Counted from the first letter of the stretch, positions 20,494-27,837 are shown. The stretch is DNA of 38,935 bases from Candidatus Aenigmatarchaeota archaeon (GCA_018304605.1 JAGVVU010000013.1:1-38935); one strand, 5' to 3'. The notes: generated by a model from the sequence alone, not told the origin. Numbers and translations: made by a program.

Positions 20494-20720
20494 CTAAACC
20501 TTCGGGACACGATGCTCGTGGTCCTCAGTTATTGCGAACGTCGGGCATTCACGCAGGCATATCAGGCAGCCCGTGCATAGCTCGTAATTTATGGCAGGGA
20601 AGCCGTCAGCCCTCGCGGATATGGCGTTGTGGGGGCAGCTGACTATGCAGTTGTAATTCTTCTCGCATTTCTTGGCTGGATTACCGGTATCGAAAACTTT
20701 ACTTCCTCTTCGTTTATCAT
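20494..20720 (-). pseudogene. POR delta subunit-like 2x[4Fe-4S] ferredoxin with apparent -1 frameshift; absent from ORF track
   Basis: MINEEEVKFSIPVIQ in one frame, KKCEKNYNCIVSCPHNAISARADGFPAINYELCTGCLICLRECPTFAITEDHEHRVPKV* in the next. Confidence 0.75.
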
Positions 20721-20721
20721 G

Positions 20722-21126
20722 TCATTTTCTCCTGTTTTCCGGACGTATAACTCTATCCTTAAGATTTTTCATATCAGTTTGTAGGACTTCCCTGGAAGTC
20801 CAGTATCTTTCATGCAGGTCATTGCAGGATGAGCCTTGCCCTGCCTTGCATTTCGATTCAATGTCCATATATTCTTTGCTGCCATAAACTCCATACTCCA
20901 AATTAAGGCTGGGAGACCAACCTCGTCTCCACACGCCATTTTTCTCCTGATGATTTGTCCAGTGGCCGTCTACTGCATAACTGCATGTTACCGAGTTCCC
21001 CTGAACGTCACATTTCGCTTTCCCGCTAGGCAACTCGTACTGCCCATTTTTGTATGCCCGCATAGCACATGATGCTGAGAGAGCCGCAGCCAGCCCAATC
21101 ACTGCAGCTATTTTTGAATGCCTCAT
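20722..21126 (-). CDS. putative Cys-containing lipoprotein
   Basis: MRHSKIAAVIGLAAALSASC lipobox; four further cysteines. Confidence 0.65.
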   Translation of the reverse strand: MRHSKIAAVIGLAAALSASCAMRAYKNGQYELPSGKAKCDVQGNSVTCSYAVDGHWTNHQEKNGVWRRGWSPSLNLEYGVYGSKEYMDIESKCKAGQGSSCNDLHERYWTSREVLQTDMKNLKDRVIRPENRRK

Positions 21127-21665
21127 TACTTCACTTCCTTGTAGCCCTCGTCAAAAGCGGCGAAATCCTCCCTTGGCATGCCTTCCATGGCAGCCTTCAA
21201 TGATTTCATCGAGACCTTGTTGAATAGTTTCGCCAGCGCCCCGAGCATTACTGTATTCGGGATGTTTGCCTTGAGATGAGCCAGCGCAAGCTCTGTGGCA
21301 TCGACATGGTATGTGTGCACTTTGCGCTTTTTCAGGACAGGGGAAACTACTTTTTCGGGAGAATTGAACAGGACAATGCTCTTCTCGCGCATGCTGATGT
21401 GCCCGGCGCCTTTGGCGTCTTTCGGACGTGCTTCAATCCCAAGCGTGGGGTCAAGTATGACATAATAGTCCGGATCCTCGACCTGGCGGGACAGGATGGG
21501 CGTTTTGTCTATCTTCACATAGCCCTGCACGGGAAAAACACGCCTTCCCCTGCCTATAAAGGCAAAGCTTTGGACGTAAAATCCAGACTGGAAGCATGCT
21601 TTCGAGAAGAGGCGGACAGCGGTTTCAACTCCCTGGCCGCTCCTGCCGTAGAATCCAAATGTTAT
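21126..21665 (-). CDS. POR gamma subunit-like; no canonical start codon found
   Basis: In-frame N-terminal extension of the 21126-21530 ORF: ITFGFYGRSGQGVETAVRLFSKACFQSGFYVQSFAFIGRGRRVFPVQGYVKIDKTPI... Confidence 0.75.
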   Translation of the reverse strand: MTFGFYGRSGQGVETAVRLFSKACFQSGFYVQSFAFIGRGRRVFPVQGYVKIDKTPILSRQVEDPDYYVILDPTLGIEARPKDAKGAGHISMREKSIVLFNSPEKVVSPVLKKRKVHTYHVDATELALAHLKANIPNTVMLGALAKLFNKVSMKSLKAAMEGMPREDFAAFDEGYKEVK

Positions 21666-21809
21666 CGTAAAACTGCACCGTTAATCATTTCTGCGTGCAT
21701 TAATTTAAAGGTATACGAAAATCTGGCATGTTTTCACACAAATTCATCGCAAAACATACTTGTAGGTTAATAGAGCGTGGAGGCTTGACCCACTAAATTA
21801 AATTATCTT

Positions 21810-21915
21810 GAATGCGCCCAAAACTGCTGCCTTTAGGCAGCATGTATTAAGGGCGCATTCGGGATGCCATGCTCCCACGAAACCCACACCTTTAGGTGTG
21901 GGATATTAGGAGCAT
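21810..21915. repeat. two adjacent nested hairpins with TTTA loops
   Basis: GAATGCGCCC[TGCTGCC-TTTA-GGCAGCA]GGGCGCATTC then ATGCTCC[CCCACACC-TTTA-GGTGTGGG]GGAGCAT. Confidence 0.7.
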
Positions 21916-22526
21916 ATCATTACCCTTACATCAGCCGCCAGCAAGCCTTTGTCAGAAATCAACAGAGGATTGATGTCAAGCTCGCTGATTTTCTCGTATT
22001 CTGCCAGTTTCGAGACCTTCAGGAGAACGGACGCGATCTTGTCGCGGCGAGTCAGCAGACGCGAAATTCTTGGCTCGCCAGCCATGTCCACTGCATCCGC
22101 TTTGCTGAGCGGGATGAGACGAAAGCATACATCTTTCTGAGCAGTAAGCCGCCCGCCAGCGCCGAACATTATGACCTTGCCGAACTGCTCGTCATTCTTA
22201 ACGCCTATTATGAGCTCGTGCACATTCTCCAAGTTGCTGTAGACAAGCTCCTGGATTATCACGCCATTTACCCTGCCGATACGCTTGGCGCTGGACATGA
22301 CAGCCTCGAACATCTTGCGCAGATGGTCGCGATGGTAGGCGGTGCGTATACAGCCGGACTTCATCTTATGGATTATGTCAGGAGAATCTGCCTTTAGAAT
22401 GACCGGAAAATGGAGGTTTTCCGCGGCGACTTCCGCTTCCCTGAAATTCCTTGCAAATGCCCAGCTCGCCGCGGTTATTCCGTATTTTTCCAGCATCTTG
22501 TACGCGGCGTGGTCGGGGATTTTCAT
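21906..22526 (-). CDS. acyl/acetyl-CoA synthetase (ADP-forming) beta subunit, ATP-grasp
   Basis: FPVILKADSPDIIHKMKSG, IIQELV, IMFGAGGRLTAQKDVCFRLIPLS, ELDINPLL. Confidence 0.9.
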   Translation of the reverse strand: MKIPDHAAYKMLEKYGITAASWAFARNFREAEVAAENLHFPVILKADSPDIIHKMKSGCIRTAYHRDHLRKMFEAVMSSAKRIGRVNGVIIQELVYSNLENVHELIIGVKNDEQFGKVIMFGAGGRLTAQKDVCFRLIPLSKADAVDMAGEPRISRLLTRRDKIASVLLKVSKLAEYEKISELDINPLLISDKGLLAADVRVMICS

Positions 22527-22574
22527 GAGATAGTATAGGCGGCACCATTAATATTATTTTAAGACTCTGTTATA

Positions 22575-22614
22575 GTGAACCCACAAAAGAATCCGGACAT
22601 GTTTGTGGGTTCAC
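22575..22614. repeat. perfect 13-bp inverted repeat, 14-nt loop
   Basis: GTGAACCCACAAA ... TTTGTGGGTTCAC. Confidence 0.6.
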
Positions 22615-22679
22615 ATACAGTGCACAAGGAAGTAATACATCCAGATTGTTTCCCTGTAGAGCTACAATCAAACACGGTT

Positions 22680-23393
22680 TTACTTCCAATCCAGCTCCTT
22701 GAGCGCAAAATCTCTCTCTTCCGACGATATGAATTTGTAATTTCCAAGCAGTCCTATTTTCTCCCTAACCTTTTCGTCGTCGCGCCTGAAAAGGACATTG
22801 TATTCCTCGCTTCCGGACCTCCCCGGCCTTGACACTCCCGGGACTTGTATGTTCGGCATCTGTAGAATAATCACCAGCTCGCAGACGGTGGACACATCCT
22901 GCATCATGTTTTCAGACGATTCCAATGCTACGAGACCGTTTTCCACGATTTCCCTGGAATTTTCTTCATACTCACCGTAGCGAAACCCCGCAGCCTCCGA
23001 CCATTTCCTCTCGAATTCCTTCCTTTTGGCTGGGGGCAGGGCGCTGTGCCACACGTGACAGAGCTCATGAACAAGGACGTGCGGCCGCAAGTCATGGATT
23101 CCCATGTGTTCCAGCCTTTTTGACCCGTAAACGACACCTCCATACCATCCATGTATCCAGTCGTCATAGAGGCTTATTGTCTTGACTTTTCTCATCTGTG
23201 CCTCGTAATTATCCCAGTAGTGCCTGGTTACATACACCGTCTGGGCGAAACGCCTTACGTAGCCAGCTCTTTCATCATTCAATACCCAAGCCGTATTAAT
23301 CTTGCGTCCTATGCCCGGCTCATAAATTACGTGCCGGGAAGAAGCGCAGCCCATCGAACAGGCCAGCACGCCGGCAAGAAGCGCTTTCCGCAT
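22680..23393 (-). CDS. HExxH zinc-metallopeptidase-like lipoprotein
   Basis: MRKALLAGVLACSMGC lipobox; HVLVHELCHVWH. Confidence 0.7.
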   Translation of the reverse strand: MRKALLAGVLACSMGCASSRHVIYEPGIGRKINTAWVLNDERAGYVRRFAQTVYVTRHYWDNYEAQMRKVKTISLYDDWIHGWYGGVVYGSKRLEHMGIHDLRPHVLVHELCHVWHSALPPAKRKEFERKWSEAAGFRYGEYEENSREIVENGLVALESSENMMQDVSTVCELVIILQMPNIQVPGVSRPGRSGSEEYNVLFRRDDEKVREKIGLLGNYKFISSEERDFALKELDWK

Positions 23394-23504
23394 GCAAAAA
23401 TAATAAACCAAACCTTCTTAAAATCCGGACCCAGTAAAATAAGATTGCAAACCCGAGGCTTCTGGAGGATATTTACCTGGGCATGCCCGGACCGAAAGCA
23501 AAAC

Positions 23505-23798
23505 TCAGTTAGAAGGCGTCTCTTCAGCCTCTTCTGTCTCAACCGACGTTGGCGAGATGTGCTTTATGATGACTACGTCGCCGACAGACTGGACCATCGA
23601 GAACGGCACGATGACCCCCTTCTTGTCGCCTACAAGCGATGCCAAAAAAGAGCCGCGGACCGCGTCCACAACAAGCGATTTTACGCGGAATTTTTCAAGA
23701 TCGAGGCCGACATCGAGAACCTTCCCGCAGTAAACTCCCTTGTGCGTAAAAACATCCTTCCTTGTCATGTCAGAAAAACTTTTTGTTGTTACAGGCAT
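23505..23798 (-). CDS. PRC-barrel domain protein
   Basis: GVYCGKVLDVGLDLEKFRVKSLVVD...GVIVPFSMVQSVGDVVII; ATG at 23798 preferred. Confidence 0.75.
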   Translation of the reverse strand: MPVTTKSFSDMTRKDVFTHKGVYCGKVLDVGLDLEKFRVKSLVVDAVRGSFLASLVGDKKGVIVPFSMVQSVGDVVIIKHISPTSVETEEAEETPSN

Positions 23799-23933
23799 AT
23801 TTTTCAGCTCCTTACGGATTCCTTTACTGTTCTTATATGGCTGCACCCGAATATAAAGATTGCCCGAGTTTTTTCGCAATCCTGTCGTAATTGGGGCGTG
23901 ATTAGAAGAAGAATGGGTCAGGGCAGAATCGAA

Positions 23934-23962
23934 TTCGGCTGATCTTTAATCCTAAAGACCAT
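23934..23962 (-). other. inferred 29-nt tRNA-Val T-arm intron (53/54)
   Basis: BHB-like fold: CGGC/GCCG helix, 3-nt bulges AGA and AAT, inner helix TGGTCTTT/AAAGATCA. Confidence 0.75.
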
Positions 23963-23978
23963 CTGCCGATATCCACCT

Positions 23979-24042
23979 CACGAGGAAAGAAGCTTATATC
24001 TTCTTTCTTTCCTGTGTCTCGGGAAGCTAAGCTTTCCGAAGA
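23979..24042 (-). other. inferred ~64-nt tRNA-Val anticodon-loop intron (37/38)
   Basis: Insert between CTTACA and A-GGTGG; internal GAAAGAAG/CTTCTTTC hairpin; boundaries +/-1 nt. Confidence 0.75.
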
Positions 24043-24098
24043 TGTAAGGGTGGCGTCATGCCTCTAGACCACTGACCCATTCAAGCGCTGGGAGAGGG

Positions 24099-24161
24099 AA
24101 ATTCCAGCCATGCTTGCGTTCTTCCCGCAAGCGCTTTCTTTTTAAGAAAGGGCTTTTTGAA
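24099..24161 (-). other. tRNA-Ser T-loop containing inferred ~56-nt intron
   Basis: 63 nt between GAGGG and CCCTC; starts TTCAA and ends TT; internal hairpins CTTTCTT/AAGAAAG and GCTTGCG/CGCAAGC. Confidence 0.7.
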
Positions 24162-24203
24162 CCCTCGTGAGGCTTGCGCCTCACAGGTTTAGCAAACCTG
24201 CGC

Positions 24204-24235
24204 CGTTAGCCGCAAAACGCTTGCGCGTTAATCAC
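24204..24235 (-). other. inferred ~31-nt tRNA-Ser D-arm intron (22/23 or 23/24)
   Basis: GCCAAGCTTGGTCTAA(G)-insert-(G)GC; AACGC-GCAA-GCGTT hairpin in insert. Confidence 0.65.
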
Positions 24236-24285
24236 TTAGACCAAGCTTGGCTATCCCAGCAACAATAGTTTATCTGCCGTGATAA

Positions 24286-24294
24286 ACTTTTATA
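24286..24294 (-). promoter_or_regulatory. TATA box for the tRNA-Ser/Val unit
   Basis: Minus-strand AGTATAAAAGT about 30 nt upstream of tRNA-Ser G1. Confidence 0.55.
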
Positions 24295-24378
24295 CTATTC
24301 TTGGCAATTATTATTATAGAACAGGAAATTCTGCATTATTCTACAGGAAAATTGGGCTACTTTTAGGAGTGGACATTC

Positions 24379-24714
24379 ATGGGCGAATATGAGGAAAAGG
24401 TAGAAAAGCTGTCAAATGTGCGCATGCTTTTCATGACTTCAATAGTCTCCGCGCTTGCACTTGTAGTCGGCCTTTTCTGGAACGAGGCGATAAAAGCAGC
24501 GATCGAGCAGATTGTACCGGCTGGCGAGGGGCTTTCCTACAAATTCCTGGCAGCAATAACCGTGACGATTGCTGTTGTTATCATAATCTATGTCCTGATA
24601 CACAGCCAGCGCATCGCGGAAGAAAAACTAAAAGAAATGGAATACAGGAAAAAACTTAAACTCGAGGAGAAAAAGAGACGGCTTGAAGAGAGAAAACAAA
24701 AACATCATGACTAG
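24379..24714 (+). CDS. DUF5654-like two-TM archaeal membrane protein
   Basis: LVVGLFWNEAIKAAIEQIVP...; charged C-terminal helix. Confidence 0.7.
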   Translation: MGEYEEKVEKLSNVRMLFMTSIVSALALVVGLFWNEAIKAAIEQIVPAGEGLSYKFLAAITVTIAVVIIIYVLIHSQRIAEEKLKEMEYRKKLKLEEKKRRLEERKQKHHD

Positions 24715-24788
24715 TCCTTTGCGCCCCGGATCGTGGATTTGGCAGCACCAAGCTATTTTAAAAGATACGCTAATTACTTCTAAAGCAC

Positions 24789-24921
24789 GCTCCGTTCGTC
24801 TAGTGACCTTTTCTTCCAAAGAAAAGCTCAACCAAAAGAAGAGCAGGAATTGGTCGGAGATCCCGGTCAAGGATACTGGCCTTTCAAGCCGGCGGCACGG
24901 GTTCAAATCCCGTACGGAGCA
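24789..24921 (+). tRNA. tRNA-Glu(UUC) with D-loop intron
   Basis: GCTCCGT/ACGGAGC acceptor, CTGGC-CTTTCAA-GCCGG, ACGGG-TTCAAAT-CCCGT; ~60-nt insert in D-loop; 73-nt mature. Confidence 0.9.
24806..24865 (+). other. inferred ~60-nt tRNA-Glu D-loop intron
   Basis: Insert between TAGTG and GTCAAG; hairpin CTTTTCTT-CCA-AAGAAAAG; boundaries tentative. Confidence 0.7.
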
Positions 24922-25013
24922 CTTTTCTTTTAAACTTTTCAATACTATACATGTTTGATTACCATGGACGGCGAAAGGAATCCGGCTATCGACAGGTACG
25001 GCGGCGCTCTCCA

Positions 25014-25145
25014 ATGCCTAAAAACCCCTACCTTAGGGAAGGTATTATTCCCTCCTTTGGGCGCTATGATTTTGATATAATCCGCCCGCGAGGCTCGTAT
25101 TTTGCCGAGCCCGGAGCGCGCTATCGACTTGCCTATAGAAGGTAA
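25014..25145 (+). CDS. possible small protein (43 aa)
   Basis: MPKNPYLREGIIPSFGRYDFDIIRPRGSYFAEPGARYRLAYRR. Confidence 0.3.
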   Translation: MPKNPYLREGIIPSFGRYDFDIIRPRGSYFAEPGARYRLAYRR

Positions 25146-25212
25146 TCATTTCTTATTGCCTCAGCTACAGCAACGGCTAAATACATTTCTGATATCACTA
25201 TTCTTGGTTATC

Positions 25213-25485
25213 ATGTCAAAATGCGGATGCGGTTATAGTTCTGGAAAAGGCAATTCGGGCAAAGGCGGAAGCGCCGACGGTTCAGGCAGCGGCATTGGCA
25301 AATATGGGAAAGGAGGAAACAGCCAAGGATATGGAAAAGACGGGAGGTTCAGCGCTTTTCTTTATCCTTCTGACATCGCCAACCCAGAATACGCAGGCAT
25401 TGCCCACTATGCACCATTCCTGCCTTTCAAGGCGCGCGGATCCGGCATAGAGCCGCTCGACGTGTTCTACAGGCAAGAGCGATGA
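25213..25485 (+). CDS. Gly/Ser-rich small protein with N-terminal CGCG
   Basis: MSKCGCGYSSGKGNSGKGGSADGSGSGIGKYGKGG... Confidence 0.5.
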   Translation: MSKCGCGYSSGKGNSGKGGSADGSGSGIGKYGKGGNSQGYGKDGRFSAFLYPSDIANPEYAGIAHYAPFLPFKARGSGIEPLDVFYRQER

Positions 25486-25549
25486 AGCGTCCTTCTGCCC
25501 TGAGAACCGAGCTGGAAGAACTGGAAGACCGAAGAAGAAAGCAGATGCG

Positions 25550-26053
25550 CTAAGAAGCCGCGACAGTTATGAAAATAATGGACATGACTGCGATGAGAAG
25601 GGCGTGGCTCATTTTTATCCCGTGCAATTTCTTTATCAATAATGTGCTGGCTGCAATCATTACGACAGTCCAGGCAGCTTCCACGAAAATCACCCCTGCC
25701 GGCGCGGATCCCGTGGCGAATACTATGTAATAGAAAGGCCCATACAGCGGATAAATCACGTATGTAAACGCGAAAAGGAGCGTGATTACAGAGGCGACCA
25801 GCAAGGACTTTGAAAAATTATTTCCCGACAATTTCTCGCCCTTGAGGCTGGAAACTGCGAAAAGTATCATCAGCCCGCCTATTGCAACCTGGCCGATCAA
25901 AAGAAGCAGCGCCGGGACCGCAAAAAGCGGGCCGACGGCGAGCCTGTACGAGCCATTTGGAATGCCGGGAATAAGGATGTCGTAAAAGAGCATGTATATG
26001 ACAAAAGCAATTGCAGACAAGGCTATTGTCGCTGCGCTATGCAATTTTTTCAT
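25550..26053 (-). CDS. polytopic membrane protein
   Basis: Several hydrophobic segments. Confidence 0.65.
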   Translation of the reverse strand: MKKLHSAATIALSAIAFVIYMLFYDILIPGIPNGSYRLAVGPLFAVPALLLLIGQVAIGGLMILFAVSSLKGEKLSGNNFSKSLLVASVITLLFAFTYVIYPLYGPFYYIVFATGSAPAGVIFVEAAWTVVMIAASTLLIKKLHGIKMSHALLIAVMSIIFITVAAS

Positions 26054-26079
26054 GTAAATAAGTAGAACAGGGAATTTTA

Positions 26080-26343
26080 TTAGATTATCTTCTCGCCTTT
26101 CTCGTTGAGGAGATGTATCACATTAACCGGGCAGCAGTCCGCAGCTTCCTTGTTCTTCGTGTATTGATCATCAATTATCTCGAGCGTTTCGCGCACTATT
26201 TCGCCTGCTTCTTCCTCGCGCTCGCTGCCTTTCACGTCTGACTTCCCGTCCACCGCCGACATTTCCCAGAAATCCGGGGCTACAGCCGCGCATGCGCCGC
26301 AGCCTATGCAGTTCGGGCGGTCATGGTCTATTTTGTACGGCAT
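26080..26343 (-). CDS. single-cluster [4Fe-4S] ferredoxin
   Basis: CIGCGAC...CCPVNVIHL. Confidence 0.85.
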   Translation of the reverse strand: MPYKIDHDRPNCIGCGACAAVAPDFWEMSAVDGKSDVKGSEREEEAGEIVRETLEIIDDQYTKNKEAADCCPVNVIHLLNEKGEKII

Positions 26344-26429
26344 ATGCTCACCTTCGCTTAATAACACAGTAATCTTTTAAAGGTATTAACATAAGATAAT
26401 AAAAATCTGTTTATAATAAAGGTGTTGAA

Positions 26430-27095
26430 ATGAATTCTAAAATTCTGCCTATATTGGCGATATTTTCCATCTTACTTGTGGCAGGCTGCACATCAACCGG
26501 CACTATCGGCTCATCGCCGTCTGTTAGTATAGTATCACCCACAGACGGGCAGGCCATTGCAGGCGACACAGTCACAGTTTCATTAGGCGCGTCGAATGTG
26601 CGCCTAACAGCGCCGAACGGAACGGTCGTGGAGGGGGAAGGGCATTTCCACGTATGGATCGACGATGCAAACGAGCAGCGCGGGGCGAAGACAACTTTCA
26701 CATTTGAGAATGCCGCCGCAGGAACGCACACAGTGAGGGTAGAACTGCACAAGGGCGACCACTCGCTGTACGAGGGCACTGCAAAGACAGTCACGTTCAC
26801 GGTCTCCGCTACAGGCCCAGTCAAGGAATTCAACATGAGTGCGCAGCGCTTTTCTTTTGATCCATCAACAATAACGGTCAACAAAGGGGACCGCGTCGTG
26901 CTCCGCATAACAAGCACCGACGTCGAGCACGGCTTCTCGCTTGCCACATACAATATAGTCGAGACGCTTCCCGTAGGCGAGACGAAAACAATATCCTTCA
27001 CGGCTGAACAGGTTGGCGAATTCAACTTCTTCTGCTCGGTCTTCTGCGGCTCAGGGCACGGCGACATGCGCGGGAAACTAATCGTTAACCCATAG
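26430..27095 (+). CDS. lipoprotein with DUF4399-like N-terminal region and C-terminal CuA-type cupredoxin domain
   Basis: LLVAGC lipobox; EGHFHVWIDD; CuA signature CSVFCGSGHGDM with upstream EHGFSL. Confidence 0.85.
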   Translation: MNSKILPILAIFSILLVAGCTSTGTIGSSPSVSIVSPTDGQAIAGDTVTVSLGASNVRLTAPNGTVVEGEGHFHVWIDDANEQRGAKTTFTFENAAAGTHTVRVELHKGDHSLYEGTAKTVTFTVSATGPVKEFNMSAQRFSFDPSTITVNKGDRVVLRITSTDVEHGFSLATYNIVETLPVGETKTISFTAEQVGEFNFFCSVFCGSGHGDMRGKLIVNP

Positions 27096-27129
27096 GGATA
27101 TTTATTTTTTTCTGACCAATTAAATCTGA

Positions 27130-27684
27130 ATGACAATTATACAAAATGAGAGATTATGCGATGTTTTTCGCCAATCTCTTTGGATGTCATATTCAGACAC
27201 CCAACCTCTTTCAGACACGGGTGCCATCCCTGATAGAGGCTCTGTCGCGTATATTTCGGGTTTCATGGAACGGTTTGTAAGGTCCGAAAATCTTTTTACC
27301 CCGGATGGCTTTGATACTTTGACCCAAAGGTTCTTTGCCTTGCACGATAGAGGCGAGTCATTTTACAGCAGAGAGGTCGCGGATTTCGCGCTTTTCAATT
27401 TAGGGATGGTTCCAGAAAGACTCAAGGCAAAAGGTTTAATGTCTTTTTACACGGATACCGGAGCGACTTCTTATTCATGGCTTTATACACAGTCTTCTTT
27501 CCCAACATTTCAGGAACTCGGGGAAAACCTCCCATTTTACTGTGCTGTTATCACAAACGCGCGCGACAGGTACATGCGCATCGAGGATGATGGGAGCGGC
27601 GGCATAAGGATAGTTCCTGTTTATGAGAACGTACGTTTCAGGGGAGTTCAGGGGCCTGACGGAAGTTTAAGAGAACTTAATTAA
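27130..27684 (+). CDS. hypothetical protein
   Basis: Intact 184-aa ORF, no family recognised. Confidence 0.5.
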   Translation: MTIIQNERLCDVFRQSLWMSYSDTQPLSDTGAIPDRGSVAYISGFMERFVRSENLFTPDGFDTLTQRFFALHDRGESFYSREVADFALFNLGMVPERLKAKGLMSFYTDTGATSYSWLYTQSSFPTFQELGENLPFYCAVITNARDRYMRIEDDGSGGIRIVPVYENVRFRGVQGPDGSLRELN

Positions 27685-27837
27685 TTCTTCGGCGCCCATC
27701 TCTTGTTATAAACCCCTTTTAGAACTCGGGTAAGCCTTAAATATATAAAATAACATTGTAATAGTAACTTTTAGTGTTTTATAAAAGTTGTAAAATGACT
27801 TTTAAGACGTGGTCTAATTTAAAACGAGGTGCATCCA

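Larger units (their letters stand above)
23914..24078 (-). tRNA. tRNA-Val(UAC) with two inferred introns
   Basis: GGGTCAG/CTGACCC acceptor, GTC/GAC D-stem, CCACC/GGTGG with CTTACA loop, GGCAG-TTCGATT-CTGCC T-arm after removing 64 nt (37/38) and 29 nt (53/54); 72-nt mature. Confidence 0.85.
24086..24260 (-). tRNA. tRNA-Ser(GCU) with two inferred introns
   Basis: GCTGGGA/TCCCAGC acceptor, G73, CAGGT-TTGCTAA-ACCTG anticodon arm, long variable arm TGAGGC-GCAA-GCCTCA, GAGGG/CCCTC T-stem; ~88-nt mature. Confidence 0.85.

Noticed and set aside
14563-20720. All frameshifts in the POR/ACD region being programmed recoding
   Set aside because: No slippery-site plus stimulatory structure evident; sequencing error, assembly error or pseudogenisation are simpler until reads are checked
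21864-22397. 177-aa plus-strand ORF over ACD-beta
   Set aside because: Antisense to a clear ATP-grasp ACD-beta gene
23151-23942. 263-aa plus-strand ORF
   Set aside because: Spans antisense to the metallopeptidase and PRC-barrel genes and into tRNA-Val; no recognisable motifs
24628-25014. ORFs 24628-25014 (-), 24683-24958 (+) and the upstream part of 24951-25145 (+)
   Set aside because: The first two run across the tRNA-Glu gene and its intron; better explained as non-coding
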